NCBI GenBank assembly: GCA_026003495.1
Contig: BPHK01000001.1
Location: 1,252,579-1,316,578, forward strand
Source: Candidatus Kapaibacterium sp.
GTDB taxonomy: Bacteria; Bacteroidota; Ignavibacteria; Kapaibacteriales; NICIL-2
DNA length: 64,000 bases
Direction of reading: 5' to 3'
In this document: piece by piece, positions 53,131 through 60,322 of the stretch
Layout: each line of letters starts with the position of its first letter
How positions within the stretch are numbered: position 1 is the stretch's first letter
Position numbers and translations under genes: made by a program
The notes under the pieces: model-generated
Database searches by the model: none
The model's input: the letters and a program-made list of their open reading frames with translations, nothing else
Told to the model about the DNA's origin: nothing

Positions 53131-53421
53131 TTACAACTTTTCGCCAGCGTTCGACGCGCTGGCGTTTTTTGTCGTAGATTCGCGCCGTTGTTGCGGGGAG
53201 TAGTTCAACTTTACCGAGGTACGCTTTTGGCGTGCCTCGTTTTTTGTTGGACGCTCCGCCAGCCAGCGTTCGACGTCCTCCAGACGCCACGCCGACGCAC
53301 GCTCTCCAATCTTGATGGGTTCGGGGAACCGACCACACCGCACCCAGTGGTAGATGGTGTGGCGACAAACGCCCAGCATGGCTGCCAGCTCGTCTGGGCG
53401 CACAAGTTTCAGGGTAGCCAT
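53131..53421 (-). CDS. AlpA-family excisionase/regulator
   Basis: This 96-residue MerR-like winged-helix protein starts at 53421 (MATLKLVRPDELAAMLGVCR). The helix-turn-helix is followed by HWVRCGRFPEPIKIGERASA and WRLEDVERWLAER, the signature of AlpA proteins. AlpA activates excision genes or acts as an excisionase in P4-like elements and islands. The tail (after residue 60) is basic and polar. Its 3' end contains one copy of a repeat also found over the integrase start. Confidence 0.88.
   Translation of the reverse strand: MATLKLVRPDELAAMLGVCRHTIYHWVRCGRFPEPIKIGERASAWRLEDVERWLAERPTKNEARQKRTSVKLNYSPQQRRESTTKNASASNAGEKL
53179..53214. repeat. Copy A of a 36-38 bp imperfect direct repeat
   Basis: This stretch inside the 3' part of alpA matches 55704-55741 over 32 of 36 aligned bases with one 2-base insertion in the other copy. 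The shared core is TTGTTGCG, GAGTA and GTTCAACTTTAC. Both copies have the same orientation. It lies about 70-105 bases before the RepA-like start. Confidence 0.75.
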
Positions 53422-53601
53422 AGCTACACTCGTTGAATGGTTGAACATAGGGCATCGCAATAATCGCATATCCAGCAATGAGTATTTCAAGGTTCACACG
53501 GGGAAACTACTGTAGGCAGCAACCGCAAACGCAGCTCCAGAGCGGCTTTGCGGACTTTTCCACACACTTACTCTTTGGCTCGTAGTGCTACATGTTGCTT
53601 T
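53422..53601 (-). promoter_or_regulatory. Likely promoter/control region of the alpA-repA-primase-terS operon
   Basis: This 180-base gap is the only sizeable non-coding stretch inside the gene block. It holds an inverted repeat (CCGCAAA at 53523-53529 and TTTGCGG at 53547-53553, with further pairing inside) and borders the palindrome at the end of orf302. I see no ORF with a credible start here and cannot assign promoter boxes. It may hold the operon promoter, operators or the element's replication origin. Confidence 0.5.
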
Positions 53602-53628
53602 GTAGGTAGTTTTTCGAAAACTACCTAC
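53602..53628. repeat. 12-bp-arm palindrome across the orf302 stop codon
   Basis: GTAGGTAGTTTT (53602-53613) is the exact reverse complement of AAAACTACCTAC (53617-53628), with a TCG spacer. The right arm contains the orf302 stop codon (53621-53623). The stem is AT-rich and no T-run follows on the minus strand, so an operator or a weak terminator is possible. Confidence 0.7.
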
Positions 53629-54529
53629 TACCTGCTATTTGTGCAAGTATCGCCGCCACCATTGCCATGTTTGGCTGTGGTGCCGATGCTGGGTTATGCT
53701 TCAGGTTGTGCCGAACCCTGTCGGTTGCCTTCAGAGAGTAGAACGGCTGGAACCCCTCTGGCAGCCAGGTTCGCCGTATCGAGGGCAGGACAGCTACCTT
53801 GCACGCGAACAGGATAGATGCCCCAAGACTCGACTTTACGCCACGCGTATTAGGGCCGATAGCCTCGACGACTTCGTCAGCGATACGCCGAGCCACCCAG
53901 CGCAGGTACTTTGGCGACAGGCAGCGGTAGAGGTACTGCACGCTCTCGATGCTCTCTTCGTATGGCTCGATGTGGCTGGCGTCGCCTGCAGGGTCGGCGT
54001 CGAATCCGATAATCGGCGGGGGTATGTTGTTCGGCAGCGACATGAGGTCGTCTATTGTCACGATGCCGTCCTTTGCAACGTATTCGTCGCGCACACTGGG
54101 CCAGCTTTCTATCGGGGTGCGTTTCTCGGTTAGCTTTCGCAGAATCTCCAGGCAATGCTCTCGCACGGCTGGGTCGTGTGGTAGTTGGTAAGGTTCGCTT
54201 TGGAGGATGTACAGCTGCACTGCATCGTGAATCCACGCCTGTTCTACGATGATTGCTTTCAGCAGTGGTGCCCAGCTTTCGGCGTCGTGGGGGTTTGCGC
54301 AGTGAAAGTAGTGGGACACAAAGCGCACGGTCTGCTGGAGCAACACGCCGCATTGAATGTAAGCGTCGAGGTCGCCGCGCCGTGCCATTGCCCACGCCAT
54401 GGTCTCTATCGCCTCAAGATAGACGCTTCGTCGCAGACGCAGCCGTATCGTGCGGTATGGTGTCTTTTGGTGTGGCATCGGCACCCAGTAGGACGGGTAG
54501 GGCAGGTACACGTAAACTGATTCGTTCAT
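53621..54529 (-). CDS. Element protein of unknown function (302 residues)
   Basis: I do not recognise this protein. It starts inside the integrase stop (ATGA overlap), so it is coupled to the integrase. It has no signal peptide or membrane helix. The N-terminus is rich in tyrosine and proline (MNESVYVYLPYPSYWVPMPH). Residues about 30-115 look helical (RLRRSVYLEAIETMAWAMAR, then VSHYFHCANPHDAESWAP). An acidic stretch follows (GFDADPAGDASHIEPYEES), then helices containing YLRWVARRIADEVVEAIG, and a basic C-terminus. No known catalytic motif is evident. Its place between integrase and alpA is where satellites often keep repressors or cargo genes. Confidence 0.7.
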   Translation of the reverse strand: MNESVYVYLPYPSYWVPMPHQKTPYRTIRLRLRRSVYLEAIETMAWAMARRGDLDAYIQCGVLLQQTVRFVSHYFHCANPHDAESWAPLLKAIIVEQAWIHDAVQLYILQSEPYQLPHDPAVREHCLEILRKLTEKRTPIESWPSVRDEYVAKDGIVTIDDLMSLPNNIPPPIIGFDADPAGDASHIEPYEESIESVQYLYRCLSPKYLRWVARRIADEVVEAIGPNTRGVKSSLGASILFACKVAVLPSIRRTWLPEGFQPFYSLKATDRVRHNLKHNPASAPQPNMAMVAAILAQIAGSR

Positions 54530-55713
54530 TGCAGCCCCTCCACGGTTTGGTCACGCAGTGCATCCAGATAATCGGCGTAGCGCTGCATCATCTCGCGCCG
54601 TTCGTCGAGGTATTCGGTACGGTTGTAAGCACGCCCCAGTGGTTCGCGCACAGTGTGCGCCAGTTGCAGTTCGATGATGTGCGCTGGATACTTCAGCACT
54701 TCCTGCAGCACTGTGCGTGCGATTGCACGCCAGCTGTGCGGTACTACGGTGCCACCAAGCCCAAGGGTGCGGTACGCTGCCACCAGCGCAGCGTCGGAAA
54801 GTGGGCGACGCGGTGAACGTGGCGATGGCAGCACGTAGTCGCTATACTGGGGCAGTTCCCGCAGGATGGCAATGGCTTGGCGTGGTAGTGGTACGATGTG
54901 TGGGGTACCAGTCTTCGATGCCTCGAAGCTCCACAGCGCAGCGTCAAGGTCGAGGTCGCGCCAGCGCATCGAGCGCAGTTCGCCGTTGCGAACGAACAGA
55001 TACGACAGCAGCCGTAGCGCAGCGGTCACTTGTGGTGTGCCATCGTAGCTCCACAGCGCGCGCAGAATAGCGCCGATTTCTGCGGGGTCGGTTGGTGCGG
55101 GGTAGTGTACCTGTTTCGACGTCGGCAGTTGCCCACGTAGTTCAGCCGTTACGTCGCGCTCGGCCATACCACGAGCGACTGCAAAGCGCAGTATCGCCGA
55201 CAATATCACCTTGACGCGTTGCGCCGTCTCTGGGGTACGCTCTGCGATAGGCAGCAGCAGGTCGTAGAGCGTGGCAGTCGTGATGGTGGCAATCGGCTGG
55301 TGGCGTAGTCGGGGGAGAACGTACCGGTCCAGCCGTTGGCGTATCGTGCGCAAATAGTCTGAGTCGTAACGCCCAGCGACGGTTTCCAGCCACTGCTGGG
55401 CGACGGTACCGAACAGTTGCTTTGGTAGTGGTGCGCCGCCGCTGAGCGGGTAGCGGTAGGACTGGCGGATTCGTGCAGCAGCTTCGCGTGCCGCTTTGAG
55501 CGACAGTTCGGGGTATTGCCCCAGCGTGACGTAGGTATTGACTCGGCCGACTTTACGGTTGAGGACAACACGCAGCCGCCAGTAGATGCGCCCAGCCGTC
55601 GTAATCTCGGCGTAGAGTCCGCCGCCATCGTGCAGTCGCACAACACGCCCTGGCAATGGCTTTGCGCTGCGCAGGAGTGCGTCGGTAAGCTTCCCTGTAG
55701 GTGTTCGGGCCAT
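54526..55713 (-). CDS. int: P4-type tyrosine integrase
   Basis: This 395-residue integrase has the DUF4102 arm-binding N-terminus (LHDGGGLYAEITTAGRIYWR, YVTLGQYPELSLKAAREAA), a core-binding domain (about 100-195) and the catalytic domain. Catalytic residues visible are R242 (RNGELRS), K267, H326 and R329 (HSWR), H353 (LAH) and the nucleophile Y363 (AYNR). It lies 161 bases from the tmRNA end, the usual position of an integrase next to its attachment site. It should catalyse integration into, and with AlpA excision from, the ssrA 3' end. Confidence 0.93.
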   Translation of the reverse strand: MARTPTGKLTDALLRSAKPLPGRVVRLHDGGGLYAEITTAGRIYWRLRVVLNRKVGRVNTYVTLGQYPELSLKAAREAAARIRQSYRYPLSGGAPLPKQLFGTVAQQWLETVAGRYDSDYLRTIRQRLDRYVLPRLRHQPIATITTATLYDLLLPIAERTPETAQRVKVILSAILRFAVARGMAERDVTAELRGQLPTSKQVHYPAPTDPAEIGAILRALWSYDGTPQVTAALRLLSYLFVRNGELRSMRWRDLDLDAALWSFEASKTGTPHIVPLPRQAIAILRELPQYSDYVLPSPRSPRRPLSDAALVAAYRTLGLGGTVVPHSWRAIARTVLQEVLKYPAHIIELQLAHTVREPLGRAYNRTEYLDERREMMQRYADYLDALRDQTVEGLQ

Positions 55714-55741
55714 TGTTGCGTAGAGTAAGGTTCAACTTTAC
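55704..55741. repeat. Copy B of the imperfect direct repeat, over the integrase start
   Basis: This copy spans the integrase ATG (55711-55713) and about 28 bases upstream. It matches 53179-53214 (see copy A). The location suggests an operator able to block integrase translation or transcription. Confidence 0.75.
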
Positions 55742-55773
55742 GCTGCAATATACGCAATGAGCCCTTTACTCTA
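55721..55773. promoter_or_regulatory. Inverted repeat upstream of the integrase
   Basis: TAGAGTAA (55721-55728) and TTACTCTA (55766-55773) form an exact 8-bp inverted pair 37 bases apart, just upstream of the integrase start. The flanks extend it (GTAGAGTAAGG against GTAGAGTAAAGG on the other strand). It is a candidate regulator- or integrase-arm-binding site. The stretch from here to the tmRNA holds no gene. Confidence 0.45.
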
Positions 55774-55874
55774 CACCACAATTTTTTACCCGCGTTGTAC
55801 CCCGTTAGAGCGGTGCTAAGCCTTGGATTTATTACAACTTACGCCGTGCTTTACCGTACTGCGTCACAAGTTTA

Positions 55875-55888
55875 TTGTGGAGGTGCCG
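55875..55888 (-). repeat. attL: 14-bp core at the tmRNA 3' end
   Basis: TTGTGGAGGTGCCG is identical to 50375-50388. On the minus strand it is the 3' strand of the tmRNA acceptor stem (CACCTCCA) and the last bases of the T stem. Integration therefore leaves a complete tmRNA gene. Confidence 0.87.
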
Positions 55889-56271
55889 GGAGTCGAACCC
55901 GGGTCCGGAGCACCAGTCGCGTAGCATCTCCATGCTCAGTTGCTCATCGTTGCTTCGCGTTGGCGGAAGCGGAGCAACACGCGCCGCCAACGCTATCGTT
56001 CGAGTGTACCGCTCACCCGACGGAACGATACATCGCGAGAGCAGGCCATCAGGTGTTCGATGCTGCGGTCGCACGCGTGATGGCGCACGTGCGGGCAGCA
56101 GGGAGCGGAGCTCTGCTCAACGCTTCCCCGCAACGGTGCCTACTTAGGCAGCCATTGCGTAGCTGTACGAGTTGGCATTTTGCCATCGCTGGTTGTATTT
56201 ACGAGCAGCACCAGCAAGCTCGGCATGCAGCTACGACGGCTGTCGTACTCCGTCGAAACCGTGTCACCCCC
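55878..56271 (-). ncRNA. ssrA: Transfer-messenger RNA
   Basis: tmRNA rescues stalled ribosomes with SmpB. The 5' end GGGGGTG pairs with CACCTCC at the 3' end (seven pairs, one G-T), and GGTTTCGACGG follows the 5' stem as in other tmRNAs. The 3' part has the T arm with GGTTCGA flanked by CCCGG and CCGGG. The CCA is not encoded (CAA follows the discriminator A). The length is 394 bases. The tag reading frame is inside, at 56144-56176. The gene is the attachment site of the element on its 3' side and follows the truncated clpB by 131 bases. Confidence 0.94.
56144..56176 (-). other. tmRNA proteolysis-tag reading frame (ANSYSYAMAA)
   Basis: Within the tmRNA, the codons GCC AAC TCG TAC AGC TAC GCA ATG GCT GCC, then TAA, give the tag ANSYSYAMAA. 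The ending AMAA and the SYSY run resemble the tag of green sulfur bacteria (ADDYSYAMAA). I take GCC as the resume codon from that likeness. Confidence 0.88.
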
Positions 56272-56402
56272 AACGGTAAGCAAGAAGACGCACTGGGCGT
56301 GCGTTCTATTGCTCATGCGCGCAAACGCTGTGTATGGATGCGGTGTTGCTGCTTCACTGCGTTGAACAGCATAAGCACGCGTCAGCTGCCACGCCGATTC
56401 TC

Positions 56403-57740
56403 CTACGGCCGACCATCGGTCGGAAGCGCTTCGACACCGGCTGCTTGCAGTTCGCGCAACAATGCTTGGCGCTCGATCTCGAGCTGGCGAATGCGGCGCT
56501 CGAGGACGTCCAGCTCTTCTGGAAGCGAGTCAATCTCCATTCGGAGTTTTGCCGCTGCTTCATCAATGAGGTCAATCGCTTTATCCGGCAGAAAGCGATC
56601 GGTGATGTAGCGGTGAGAAAGCTGCGCAGCTGCAACGATTGCTGCATCCGTTATGCGGACGCCGTGATGCACTTCGTACCGCTCCTTCAGACCGCGGAGT
56701 ATCGAAATCGTATCCTCGACCGAAGGCTCATCCACGAACACTTTCTGGAAGCGGCGCTCCAGTGCAGGGTCTTTTTCGATGTACTTCTGATACTCATCGA
56801 GCGTTGTTGCACCGATACACCGCAGTTCGCCGCGCGCCAGTGCCGGCTTCAAAATATTCGCTGCGTCCATGCTCCCTTGCGCCGCACCAGCACCGATGAG
56901 CGTGTGAATCTCGTCAATGAACAAAATGATTTCGCCATTCGAATCTGCGACTTCCTTGACCACCGCTTTCAAACGCTCCTCGAATTGACCGCGGAAACTT
57001 GTACCCGCAACGAGCGCACCCATATCAAGCGCAACGATCGTTTTCGTCCGAAGTGGTTCAGGAACGTCACCGCTGACGATTCGCTGTGCGATTCCCTCGA
57101 CGATCGCTGTCTTTCCAACGCCTGGTTCACCGATGAGCACAGGGTTGTTCTTCGTTCGGCGGGAAAGAACTTGGAGAACGCGTCGGATCTCATCTTCGCG
57201 CCCGATGACAGGATCAATCTTGCCCTTGCGCGCCTCGTCGTTGAGGTTGCGCCCATACTTCTGGAGCGCTTGGTAGCGTTCTTCGGGATTCTGGTCTGTG
57301 ATACGCGTATCCTTGCGGATCTCGAGGATGACCTTCATGACAGCGTCGCGCGTGATGCTCTGATCGAGCAGAATTCGCTGGGCTGAAGATTTCTCGGTAC
57401 CAAGCGCTAGGAGGAGATGCTCAACGCTGACGTACTCATCTTTCATCTGCTGGGCTTCTCGGAAGGCTTGCTGCAGCACACTACTAAGGGAGCTCGATAG
57501 GTACGTCTCGCCACCAGAAACTTTGGGAAGACGCTCAATTTCCTCGGCAACTTTCGACTTGATGTATGCAACGTTACCGCCAATCTTTCCAATGATCGTC
57601 GGCACAAGTCCTTGAGTATCTTCCATGAGCGCAGAGAGCACATGCACCGGCTCGAGGGACTGATTCGACGCAGCAAGCGCTATTTCCTGCGCCCGCTGAA
57701 ACGCTTCTTGCGACTTGAGCGTAAGCTTGTTGAAGTTCAT
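56403..57740 (-). CDS. clpB: ClpB truncated after the first ATPase domain
   Basis: ClpB is a protein disaggregase of about 860 residues working with DnaK. This frame gives only about 445. The N domain is complete ([17 protein letters not shown], then two repeats). NBD1 is complete: Walker [14 protein letters not shown], Walker [13 protein letters not shown], then the [20 protein letters not shown] segment. The protein stops at the first helix of the middle domain ([17 protein letters not shown]) with an unrelated ending ([11 protein letters not shown]). No frame downstream encodes the missing middle domain or NBD2; the tmRNA follows 131 bases later. It is either a remnant or a short functional form. 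A second in-frame ATG lies at 57749. Confidence 0.88.
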   Translation of the reverse strand: MNFNKLTLKSQEAFQRAQEIALAASNQSLEPVHVLSALMEDTQGLVPTIIGKIGGNVAYIKSKVAEEIERLPKVSGGETYLSSSLSSVLQQAFREAQQMKDEYVSVEHLLLALGTEKSSAQRILLDQSITRDAVMKVILEIRKDTRITDQNPEERYQALQKYGRNLNDEARKGKIDPVIGREDEIRRVLQVLSRRTKNNPVLIGEPGVGKTAIVEGIAQRIVSGDVPEPLRTKTIVALDMGALVAGTSFRGQFEERLKAVVKEVADSNGEIILFIDEIHTLIGAGAAQGSMDAANILKPALARGELRCIGATTLDEYQKYIEKDPALERRFQKVFVDEPSVEDTISILRGLKERYEVHHGVRITDAAIVAAAQLSHRYITDRFLPDKAIDLIDEAAAKLRMEIDSLPEELDVLERRIRQLEIERQALLRELQAAGVEALPTDGRP

Positions 57741-57803
57741 GGAATTCATACCTGTAGTGTAACCTTTCGCTCCGAAGTGACGAACACCGCAACACCTTAG
57801 CGT

Positions 57804-58556
57804 TTAGAAACGCTCTTTGAGACGGCTTATCGTTTCTTCATCGGTCAAATGAAAACGGATAGGGGTGATGGCTATATAGCCATGCTCGACGGCAACGTCG
57901 TCGGCATTGGGATCGCTATCGAGGTGATTGTAGATTCCGCGGAGCCAGTAGTACGGACGTCCCATCGGATCGAGCCGTTCCTCGTATGCATCATTCCACA
58001 TGCCTTGCCCTTGCCGGGTAATTCGGACGCCTTTGATTTGCTCTTCTGGCAGTGGGGGAACATTGACGTTCAGAAGGGTCTTCGGGGGAATCCCCAGCTC
58101 GTGGTAGTGCTCAACCAAATATGCCGCCGTCTGTGCTGCAACGGAGCAATCTGCACTTTCATCGAATGAGCCAAGCGAAACAGCTATTGCCGGAATACCC
58201 AGCAACATTGCTTCTGTTGCCGCAGAAACCGTCCCCGAGTAGAGGACGTTGATGCCCGTGTTGTAGCCGTGGTTGATGCCGGAGACGACAATGTCCGGCG
58301 GCGTTTCCAGCAAGCGTGCGATCGCAAGCTTGACACAGTCTGCGGGGGTTCCACTGACGGCGTAGCCGAAGAACTGTCCATCGCGCCAAATGCGTGTTAC
58401 GCGGAGCGGCTCGCTCACAGTCAATGCGTGCCCGACGGCGCTCTGCTGCCGATCTGGGGCAACAACCGTCACGGTTCCGAGCCGTCGCAATGCTGCTGTA
58501 AGCGCATAGATTCCGCTGGAGGCAATGCCATCATCGTTTGTCACAAGAATATTCAT
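57804..58556 (-). CDS. surE: 5'-nucleotidase SurE
   Basis: SurE is a metal-dependent survival-type phosphatase acting on nucleoside monophosphates. The protein of 250 residues starts at 58556 (MNILVTNDDGIASSGIYAL). The metal-site acidic pair is in TNDDG; the Ser/Asn region is in PDRQQSAVG and VSGINHGYNTG. Length is normal. Its start overlaps the miaA 3' end by 26 bases, in a pcm-miaA-surE operon. Confidence 0.94.
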   Translation of the reverse strand: MNILVTNDDGIASSGIYALTAALRRLGTVTVVAPDRQQSAVGHALTVSEPLRVTRIWRDGQFFGYAVSGTPADCVKLAIARLLETPPDIVVSGINHGYNTGINVLYSGTVSAATEAMLLGIPAIAVSLGSFDESADCSVAAQTAAYLVEHYHELGIPPKTLLNVNVPPLPEEQIKGVRITRQGQGMWNDAYEERLDPMGRPYYWLRGIYNHLDSDPNADDVAVEHGYIAITPIRFHLTDEETISRLKERF

Positions 58557-59520
58557 CGGCCAAGTGCAAAAGTTGGTCAATGATTGGGTGAACGAGGTTC
58601 AATGCTTGGTCGCCAACATGCGGGAGTACAACGCCGAGCGGCGTTGAATTCCGCAGCCAAGTAATCTGCCGCTTGGCGTAGCGGCGAGTACGGACGATCG
58701 TACGCTCAATTGCGCTCCTGCGGTCAAGACACCCCTGGATCGTCATTAGCGCTTCTGCATAGCCGATCGTTTCGAAGACTGGAAGGTTGGGGGTGTAGCC
58801 TTCGCTGAGAAGTTGTTGCATCTCATCGGCAAGCCCAGCCTCCCACATGTGGCGGACGCGGTGAGCGATACGCCCATAGAGCACTGAGCGTTCTGGCAGA
58901 AGTGTAATGCGCTCGATACGCATCGGCGGGGGCTGCTGGCGCAGGATCTTCTGCGCTCTGCTCAACGGGATACCGTGCGTATAGTAGAACTCCAACGCGC
59001 GGAGGATACGCCGTGGATTGTGGTCAGAATAGCGCGCAGCAGACTCTGGATCCAGCCGTTCAAGCTCTGCATAGAGCGCTTGGCGTCCCTCGCGGGCAAG
59101 GCGCTCGGCAAGCTGTGAGCGAATCGCAGGCGAGATTCTCCCTGGCTCCTCAAACAGACCTTCTGTAATCGCGCGGACGTAGAGCCCACTGCCACCGACG
59201 ATAATCGGCACCTTCCCACGTGCCGTAATCTCAGCGATCCACTCCCATGCCCACCGTGCAAATTGCCCCGCAGAGATGCTCTGGTCGGGCGTGCAGAGAT
59301 CAATGCCGTAGTAGCGATAGCGTTTGCGCTCGGCTTCGGTCGGCTTCGCTGTACCGATATCAAGCCCGCGGTATACTTGCCGTGAGTCCGCTGAGATAAT
59401 TTCCAACGGGAATACGTCTGCCAACGCATGGGCAAGAGCTGTCTTGCCCGATGCAGTGGGACCTTGCAACACAAGTACCAACGGGACACTGGCAGCATGC
59501 TTGGCAGTTCGATCAGTCAT
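58531..59520 (-). CDS. miaA: tRNA dimethylallyltransferase
   Basis: MiaA adds the dimethylallyl group to A37 of tRNAs that read UNN codons. The protein of 329 residues starts at 59520 (MTDRTAKHAA), which overlaps pcm by 8 bases. Motifs are the P-loop LQGPTASGKTALA, the catalytic DSRQVYRGLDIGTAKPT and YRYYGIDLCTP. The segment VGGSGLYVRAITEGLF and the C-terminal RYAKRQITWLR also fit. The longer frame adds residues with no family likeness. Confidence 0.95.
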   Translation of the reverse strand: MTDRTAKHAASVPLVLVLQGPTASGKTALAHALADVFPLEIISADSRQVYRGLDIGTAKPTEAERKRYRYYGIDLCTPDQSISAGQFARWAWEWIAEITARGKVPIIVGGSGLYVRAITEGLFEEPGRISPAIRSQLAERLAREGRQALYAELERLDPESAARYSDHNPRRILRALEFYYTHGIPLSRAQKILRQQPPPMRIERITLLPERSVLYGRIAHRVRHMWEAGLADEMQQLLSEGYTPNLPVFETIGYAEALMTIQGCLDRRSAIERTIVRTRRYAKRQITWLRNSTPLGVVLPHVGDQALNLVHPIIDQLLHLADEYSCDKR

Positions 59521-60196
59521 TGCGCTCCGTTGCTGTTGGTGCAGACGATCGGCTTTCCTGCTCCGAAGGACGAACAAATGGCACAAAACGGAACCGCTGC
59601 GATGAGGCATAGACGTCAAATTCATGTTCGCTCACCCGCGTGACCAGGTACATGCTTTGGTCCTTCTCGCCGACAGGAACGACCATTTTCCCTCCTGCTA
59701 CAAGCTGGCGTGCCAGCGTCATTGGGATTTCTGGTGCCGCTGCTGTTACGATGATCCGATCGTACGGTGCAGCATCGGGATACCCTGACCAACCATCACC
59801 GACGATGAGCGTAGGTCGAAAGCCGAGCGATTCCAGCACCCGGCGCGCACGATCAGCAAGCTCTGGGACTAGCTCCACGCTCCACACCCTCGCGCCCAGC
59901 GCACAGAGAATCGCAGTCTGGTAGCCACTACCCGTACCAATTTCGAGAACGCGATTGCCCGGCTGAACGTCGAGCAGCTGTGTCATGTAGGCAACCGTGT
60001 AGGGCTGAGAGATCGTTTGCCCATGACCAATCGGGAGCGACGTATCCTCATAGGCGCGAGCTTGCAACGATTCCGGCACAAAGCGTTCCCGTGGAACCGC
60101 ATCGAGCACAGCAAGAATACGTGGATGGATTCCGCGTTGCTGGAGTGATGCAAGAAGCTGTCGCTTCGATTCTTCGAGAACGTACCGATGGCTCAT
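59513..60196 (-). CDS. pcm: Protein-L-isoaspartate O-methyltransferase
   Basis: Pcm methylates isoaspartyl residues in damaged proteins for repair. From the ATG at 60196 (MSHRYVLEESKRQLLASLQQ) the product is 227 residues, the usual size; the frame extends another 102 residues without likeness. Motifs are AVPRERFVP, GHGQTISQPYTVAYMTQLL, the SAM loop VLEIGTGSGYQTAILC and IIVTAAAPEIP. An in-frame ATG at 60217 is also possible. It heads the pcm-miaA-surE operon. Confidence 0.92.
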   Translation of the reverse strand: MSHRYVLEESKRQLLASLQQRGIHPRILAVLDAVPRERFVPESLQARAYEDTSLPIGHGQTISQPYTVAYMTQLLDVQPGNRVLEIGTGSGYQTAILCALGARVWSVELVPELADRARRVLESLGFRPTLIVGDGWSGYPDAAPYDRIIVTAAAPEIPMTLARQLVAGGKMVVPVGEKDQSMYLVTRVSEHEFDVYASSQRFRFVPFVRPSEQESRSSAPTATERND

Positions 60197-60322
60197 TGGC
60201 TTGAAGCGATGATGCATGCGAAAATCGGAATTACTGCATATCATCGTTGCTGCAACGCGTTCGTCGAGCTCAAGGTGCACGCTATATTGCAGCGCGTCGA
60301 ATGATTTGGAGGACATGTACCG

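Larger units (their letters stand above)
50375..55888 (-). mobile_element. Putative minimal phage satellite (PICI-like island) integrated in ssrA
   Basis: A 5,500-bp unit lies between two exact 14-bp direct repeats, one being the 3' end of the tmRNA gene. All six genes run on the minus strand: P4-type integrase, an unrecognised 302-residue protein, AlpA-type regulator, RepA-like ATPase, CHC2/TOPRIM primase and a TerS-like protein. Neighbours overlap by 4 bases (integrase/orf302, RepA/primase, primase/TerS), which suggests two transcripts: integrase-orf302 and alpA-repA-primase-terS. Integrase, AlpA, primase-helicase and TerS are the core of phage-inducible chromosomal islands. No capsid, portal, large terminase, relaxase or toxin genes are present. 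The satellite reading depends on the TerS call; an integrative plasmid-like element is the alternative. Confidence 0.8.

Noticed and set aside
55795-56610. Plus-strand open frame of 271 codons across the tmRNA region
   Set aside because: It covers the tmRNA and the antisense of clpB, has low-complexity translation and no family likeness; the tmRNA explains the sequence.
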